Source of the DNA: JBFWWP01 sp050246115
GTDB taxonomy: Bacteria; Planctomycetota; UBA8108; UBA1146; JAJFFE01
NCBI GenBank assembly: GCA_050246115.1
Contig: JBFWWP010000001.1
Location: 310,001 to 374,000, forward strand
Length of the DNA stretch: 64,000 nt
Direction of reading: 5' to 3'
Below are positions 59,854 to 64,000 of the stretch, in pieces. Position 1 is the stretch's first letter. Every line of letters begins with the position of its first letter. Both the position numbers and the translations under genes were made by a program. The notes beneath the pieces are model-generated. The model made no database searches. It had not been told where the DNA came from and saw only the letters and a list, made by a program, of their open reading frames with translations.

Positions 59854-61641
59854 TCAGATCCTGGCTTGCAGGCTGTGGAGGTGGTGATAGCGGCCGGCGC
59901 GCGCGATGAGTTCGTCGTGGGTTCCGCGCTCGACGATGCGACCGCCGTCGAGCACCAGAATCTGGTCGGCCCGCCGGATGGTCGACAACCGGTGAGCGAT
60001 CACGAAGGTCGTGCGGCCGAGGAGCAGGCCCTCGAGGCTTTCCTGGATGAAACGTTCGCTGTCGGTGTCGAGGCTCGAGGTGGCCTCGTCCAGTACGAGG
60101 ACTCTCGGGGCCGCCAGGAGCGCGCGGGCGATGGCCACACGCTGCCGTTGGCCACCACTGAGTTTGACGCCGCGCTCACCGACGATGGTGTCGAGACCCT
60201 TCTCGAATCGATCCGTGAACTCGCGGACGTGCGCCGCCCGCACCGCCGACTCGAGATCCTCCTCGCTGGCACTCGGGCGCGCAAACCGGATGTTGTCGCG
60301 AATGGTGCCGTCGAACAGGAAGTCGTCCTGCAGTACCAAGCCGAGGCATTGCCGATAGCTCGGAAGCTCGACGGTGGCGAGATCGATCCCGTCGATGAGG
60401 ATCCGTCCGGACGTAGGCGTGAGGAACGAGGCCGCGAGTCCGGCCAACGTGGACTTGCCGGAGCCCGAACTCCCGACGAACGCGGTCACGGTACCCGGGG
60501 CGGCCGTGAACGAGACGTCGTGGATCACCGGTGTCCCAGCCTCGTACTCGAAGCCCACGTGTTCGAAACGGAATTCGCCCCGGACTTCGGGTAAGCGCAC
60601 GACTCGACGCGGGTCGTCGAGCTCACGGGGTTCACCGAGTAGCTCTTCCATCCGATCCAGTCCCGCGAACGCCTCGGTCAACTGCGTGCCGATCGCTGCC
60701 ATCTGGATCAACGGGGCGACCATGAACGCCAGGTAGAGCGTGAACGCCAAGAAGTCGCCCACGGTCATGGTGCCGGCCACGATCGCACGACCGCCCATCC
60801 ACATGATGGAAACGCTGGTGGCACCCAAGAGCAGGGTGGAGAGGCTCATCACCAGGCTCTGGGCGGTCAGCGTGCGCCGCACGTTCTCGAAGATCCGCTC
60901 GACCCCGCTGCCGAATGCGGCCTCCTCGCGGTCTTCGGCATTGAAGCCCTTGACGATACGAACACCTGCCAACGATTCCGTGAGGCGGCCGACGACTTGT
61001 GCCGTGATGGCGCTGCGCTCGCGAAAGATCGGGCGGATGCGACGAAACGCCTGCGATGAGATGACGGCGAACAAGACCAAAGGGATCGTGGCCAGCAGCG
61101 TGAGCCCCGGGTTGATCCGCAACAGCATCACGAGGGCCAAGACCGATGTCAGAATGCCACCGATTAGCTGCACCAGGCCGGTACCGACGAGGTTGCGCAC
61201 TCCTTCGACGTCGTTCATGATCCGTGACACTAGTTCCCCGGACCGGGTACGATCGAAGAACCGAATCGGCAAACGCAGGACATGTCGCTGAATCTGCGCC
61301 CGCATCTCGGCGATCAGGTGCTGGGCCTCAATGCTCAACAAGCGCGTCAAGAAGAACGCGCTGGCCGCCTGGATCGCGATCGCGCCACCCACCACGGCGA
61401 GCAGGGGACCGAACTGCGCCGTGTTCCCCTTGCCGATCACGTCGTCGAGTAGGTACTTGGAAGACCCTGGCAAGACCAGACCGCACAGCCGGTTGATGAC
61501 GATGAGCGCGAGCCCCACGGCCAGCAGTCGCCAACGGGGCCAGATGATCTTCCGAACGACGTGCCCGATGCTCGAAACCGACGGACGTCGGCGCCGGGAC
61601 GGTCCGGAGCCATGCGCAGGGTGCGGCGGACGCGGGGTCAT
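59854..61641 (-). CDS. ABC exporter half-transporter (MsbA/lipid or multidrug type)
   Basis: ATG 61641 overlaps the stop of the upstream gene (ATGA) and has AGGA 8 nt upstream, giving 595 aa. A six-helix type-1 exporter domain (about 35-330) precedes a nucleotide-binding domain with every motif: Walker A GSSGSGKS, Q-loop LVLQDDFLFDGT, signature LSGGQRQRVAIARAL, Walker B VLVLDEATS, D-loop SSLDTD and H-loop VIAHRLSTI. It should act as a homodimer. The substrate is not predictable; the homologous MsbA-like proteins flip lipids. Confidence 0.93.
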   Translation of the reverse strand: MTPRPPHPAHGSGPSRRRRPSVSSIGHVVRKIIWPRWRLLAVGLALIVINRLCGLVLPGSSKYLLDDVIGKGNTAQFGPLLAVVGGAIAIQAASAFFLTRLLSIEAQHLIAEMRAQIQRHVLRLPIRFFDRTRSGELVSRIMNDVEGVRNLVGTGLVQLIGGILTSVLALVMLLRINPGLTLLATIPLVLFAVISSQAFRRIRPIFRERSAITAQVVGRLTESLAGVRIVKGFNAEDREEAAFGSGVERIFENVRRTLTAQSLVMSLSTLLLGATSVSIMWMGGRAIVAGTMTVGDFLAFTLYLAFMVAPLIQMAAIGTQLTEAFAGLDRMEELLGEPRELDDPRRVVRLPEVRGEFRFEHVGFEYEAGTPVIHDVSFTAAPGTVTAFVGSSGSGKSTLAGLAASFLTPTSGRILIDGIDLATVELPSYRQCLGLVLQDDFLFDGTIRDNIRFARPSASEEDLESAVRAAHVREFTDRFEKGLDTIVGERGVKLSGGQRQRVAIARALLAAPRVLVLDEATSSLDTDSERFIQESLEGLLLGRTTFVIAHRLSTIRRADQILVLDGGRIVERGTHDELIARAGRYHHLHSLQARI

Positions 61642-62126
61642 TCGTGGGTTCCTTCCGAAGGACGTTCGGGGAGATCGGCGGCCGCCTTGGGCTCGGTGTC
61701 GTCGGCCCTTTCTTCCGCCCGGGTGTTGGCGCTCGCGTGGCGCCAAGGCCAACGCGGTGGCACAAAGCACCAACTCGCGACCAGGGCCACCAGCAGGAGA
61801 CAATAGATCAGCACGACGGCCCCTGGCGGCAAGGAGTACAGGATTTTACCGACCCAGTGTTCGACGAAACTCTCTGAGTAGACGCCGCCTTCGTCGGCCA
61901 GGTCACGCAAGCCCATTTCCCAAACCGTGAGCGGGCAGGGGATGTTCAGGAGCGACTGGACGGTGACGACCCCCATGACCAAGACGTGGCTTGCGCGAAA
62001 GTAGAAGTTGCGCACCCAGTCTCGCCGCAGGTACGAACCGACCCCGATCGCTGCGAACCCGAGCACCACACCAGCGACGATCGCGAAGTGCAGCATCAAG
62101 ATGACGTCCGCCCAGAACGCGTACAA
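61638..62126 (-). CDS. DUF2784 family membrane protein
   Basis: TTG 62126 (AGAGGA 7 nt upstream) gives 162 aa. The N-terminus YAFWADVILMLHFAIVAGVV and the segments FYFRASHVLVMGVV and NIPCPLTVWE match DUF2784, small four-helix membrane proteins of unknown function. The C-terminal 40 residues are charged and disordered. The stop overlaps the ABC exporter start, so the two are translationally coupled; a shared role in the envelope is inferred. Confidence 0.82.
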   Translation of the reverse strand: MYAFWADVILMLHFAIVAGVVLGFAAIGVGSYLRRDWVRNFYFRASHVLVMGVVTVQSLLNIPCPLTVWEMGLRDLADEGGVYSESFVEHWVGKILYSLPPGAVVLIYCLLLVALVASWCFVPPRWPWRHASANTRAEERADDTEPKAAADLPERPSEGTHE

Positions 62127-62144
62127 ACGAGCGTCCTCTCCGGA

Positions 62145-64000
62145 TCAGAACCGTAGGAACCCGAGCACTCGCCGTTCGATCGGTGACGCGAAGTCCTTGC
62201 GACTCGCCACGTACAAGAACTTGAGTACGGAGTGGTAGAGGTAGCCCGTGCTCGAATCTTCTTCCCAGGTGTGAAAGGGCTCGAACACGCGTTCCTTGAA
62301 AGTTCCGCGTTGGCGATGCAACACCAGGCGGTGGAGGAGGCGAAAGTCGTGGTCGTCGCTGGCATGGCTGTGTTCACTGCGCGCGAGGAACCACAAGAAC
62401 GACCAGCGGGTGCTCTCCGTGTCCTGCAGGCGAGAGTACAAGTGAAACGCCTGGGGCAGCGTGTATCGAGCGAGGGCGTGGGTCTGCGTGGTGCGCGAGT
62501 ACGCGAGGGGGAACAGGCTCCACCACGAACGGTCCGGAGCCGACGAACCCCAGAGGAGCCCGAGCGCGTGAAAGCGTGTGAACTCCCCCTCGCGCCGGTA
62601 GCGCACCGTCGACAGAAGTGCGTCCCACTCGCGGGCGTTGCGTTCGTCATCGTGATGCACGCCGAAGAGGAATGGTTGCAGCACGGTGGTTGCTGACGCT
62701 GGGCCCGAAGAGCGCCGCAGGAGCGCCAGCGTGAGGTACCCGTCGGTCGACCAAGGGCCGGCGACCTCGCGGTCGGTGCGGGTGCGACTGGCGACGGGCC
62801 AAAACCACCAGCCTGACGAGGCGGGACTACGACCCAGGCCCATGAACCAGAAAGCGTTCACATACAGCTGCTGGGGTCCGCTGCGAATCGACAAGAACGG
62901 CCATGGGTGGGCCTGGTACGTCTCGCCGTCCACGCGCGTGTCGCGCACGAAGAGCGGAAACAGGATGGAGCGCGTGCGACCGCCGTCGTCGAGCGAGTCG
63001 GTGTAGAATGGGAACAGGGCCGTGAATCTTCGCGTCGGGCTCTCCGGCGGGCCGAGCCGCGTTCGCCAGTAGATGGGGAACACGCGAAAGTGGGATACGT
63101 CGGCACCGCTGGCTCCCCCAGCGAGTCCGGCGAGGACGCTCCAGCGCTGAGAGTCGGGACGTCGGTCGAAGTCGGCGAGCGCGGGCAGGAACCAGGTCCT
63201 GTGGCCCCACTCGCCACGTTCCGTCGCGTACAGGTGGAGCCACCTATAGGGCGGTGGCGTGGGTGACGACGTGCCGAGGTCCAAGTTCAAGAGCGGCGTG
63301 AGGCGAAGCTGGAACCGCCCTGCATCGGTTGTGCGGTGATGATACACACCGATGGCCTGGAGCCAGGTCTGATGCGGGTCTTGGTGGTACCAGGTCAGCG
63401 GCCAGAGTACACCGCGGTTCACTGCTTCACCACGGCGCGTGTCGACCCAGAGGTTGCCGCCGAGCAAAGTGAGTCGGTGATCCCCAGCCGTTCCCCGGCA
63501 AGCATGGTTCACATAGAGCGGAGTCGCGATCGTCAGACGTCGATCAGGGCCTCGGTCGCGCCACCAAAACGGAAGGAGGCGGCTATGAGTCTGTCCGCTT
63601 ACGTCGTCGCGGGAGTATCCGGCAAGGGGCCCGAGCACGTGAGTCCGAGTACTCTGCCGCTGCCGGTCGGGGCCGAAGGTGCGACTGTTCACCCAGAGGC
63701 CGGCGGCATAGAAGTCGCGCTGCAGCAGCGACCCCTCGTCGTCGATCTGGCGGCGCATCGACCCGTAGAGCGGAATCAGGAAGTGGTGCGAGTAGTCGGC
63801 TCCGCTCGCGCGTAGGTAGATCGGGCCGACGATGTCGAGTCGGTCCGCTCCGTTCTGATCGGACCAGTAGAGCGGAAGGATGTGAGAGTGCCGGCGGTCA
63901 TCGGAACGTGCGTACGATGCCAACGGCCAAAGAACGGAGTGGTGCACCGACCCCGCGACCGGCCGGGCGTAACGGATGTAGAGCGGACCGAGCACCAGAT
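62145..64000 (-). CDS. Partial repeat protein, aromatic-rich, truncated by window edge
   Basis: The reading frame is open to the window end (at least 618 codons), so the N-terminus is missing. The sequence is built from irregular ~40-residue repeats carrying a (L/F)-P-(L/F)-(Y/W)-(W/G) core: ILPLYWSDQNGADRL, FLIPLYGSMRR, LLPFWWRDRGPDR, LFPFYTDSLDD, LFPLAYSRTTQT. Many begin with a x-G-P-(L/I)-Y turn. It is rich in Trp, Tyr, His and Arg. No known family was recognised; a beta-propeller or beta-barrel is possible. The gene lies 18 bp upstream of the DUF2784-ABC pair and is probably in the same operon. Confidence 0.7.
   Translation of the reverse strand, partial: LVLGPLYIRYARPVAGSVHHSVLWPLASYARSDDRRHSHILPLYWSDQNGADRLDIVGPIYLRASGADYSHHFLIPLYGSMRRQIDDEGSLLQRDFYAAGLWVNSRTFGPDRQRQSTRTHVLGPLAGYSRDDVSGQTHSRLLPFWWRDRGPDRRLTIATPLYVNHACRGTAGDHRLTLLGGNLWVDTRRGEAVNRGVLWPLTWYHQDPHQTWLQAIGVYHHRTTDAGRFQLRLTPLLNLDLGTSSPTPPPYRWLHLYATERGEWGHRTWFLPALADFDRRPDSQRWSVLAGLAGGASGADVSHFRVFPIYWRTRLGPPESPTRRFTALFPFYTDSLDDGGRTRSILFPLFVRDTRVDGETYQAHPWPFLSIRSGPQQLYVNAFWFMGLGRSPASSGWWFWPVASRTRTDREVAGPWSTDGYLTLALLRRSSGPASATTVLQPFLFGVHHDDERNAREWDALLSTVRYRREGEFTRFHALGLLWGSSAPDRSWWSLFPLAYSRTTQTHALARYTLPQAFHLYSRLQDTESTRWSFLWFLARSEHSHASDDHDFRLLHRLVLHRQRGTFKERVFEPFHTWEEDSSTGYLYHSVLKFLYVASRKDFASPIERRVLGFLRF

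Overview
The window is a high-GC, gene-dense chromosomal segment that most likely comes from a Planctomycetota genome, probably one of the deep-branching marine lineages. This is inferred from content. There are secreted or anchored proteins with repeated carboxypeptidase-regulatory-like domains, a cohesin/dockerin-like protein with two EF-hand-type loops, an ECF sigma factor fused to a membrane-anchored exterior part, very large Ser/Thr kinase-AAA-TPR proteins and several sigma54 activators. Non-ATG starts are very common (TTG, GTG, one probable CTG), usually behind a good Shine-Dalgarno (SD) sequence. No rRNA, tRNA, CRISPR array, prophage or complete insertion sequence was seen.

Layout. 0-9.5 kb: ETF-quinone oxidoreductase (-), a 1043-aa anchored Ig-like repeat protein, a histidine ammonia-lyase with an unusual Ala-Cys-Gly MIO triad, an FHA-transmembrane-trypsin protein and a hotdog-fold protein. 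9.7-21.1 kb (all -): primary-type sigma factor, a VNTR-bearing exported protein, a 1963-aa kinase/AAA/TPR/GAF/sigma54-activator fusion, and a second GAF-sigma54 activator. 21.4-34.9 kb (mostly +): ndk, rqcH, lipoproteins, a two-gene coiled-coil plus actin-like ATPase operon, a TRL-like lipoprotein, a membrane metallopeptidase overlapping an aminotransferase, a phasin-like protein, a UbiB-family kinase, miaB and ribD. 35-38.5 kb: two small (-) genes (one PilZ-like) and a 663-aa lipoprotein. 39-45.3 kb: a tight (+) operon purA-uppS-cdsA-phoH-HD phosphodiesterase-ybeY with overlapping stops and starts. 45.3-50.4 kb: LOG-family protein, FkbM methyltransferase, uppP, DUF503 and a third sigma54 activator. 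50.6-64 kb: a 1271-aa kinase-AAA-TPR protein, divergent from a free-standing archaeal-type ThrRS editing domain, then the ECF fusion, the dockerin-like protein, an ABC exporter with a DUF2784 protein, and an edge-truncated repeat protein.

How genes work together. uppS, uppP and cdsA serve lipid-carrier and phospholipid supply. miaB, ybeY, phoH, rqcH and the ThrRS-editing protein serve tRNA, rRNA and ribosome quality control. Two loci combine a Ser/Thr kinase-AAA-TPR sensor with a GAF-sigma54 activator. At 13-19 kb the parts are one polypeptide. At 48.6-54.4 kb they are two consecutive genes separated by a 179-bp mobile repeat.

Stand-out observations: (1) a recently active ~180-bp MITE family (three near-identical copies plus a solo end) with co-varying terminal inverted repeats and CTNAG-like target duplications; (2) the fused and split versions of a kinase-to-sigma54 pathway; (3) the actin-like/coiled-coil operon; (4) the stand-alone editing domain; (5) at least five tandem-repeat loci, mostly at gene ends or starts.
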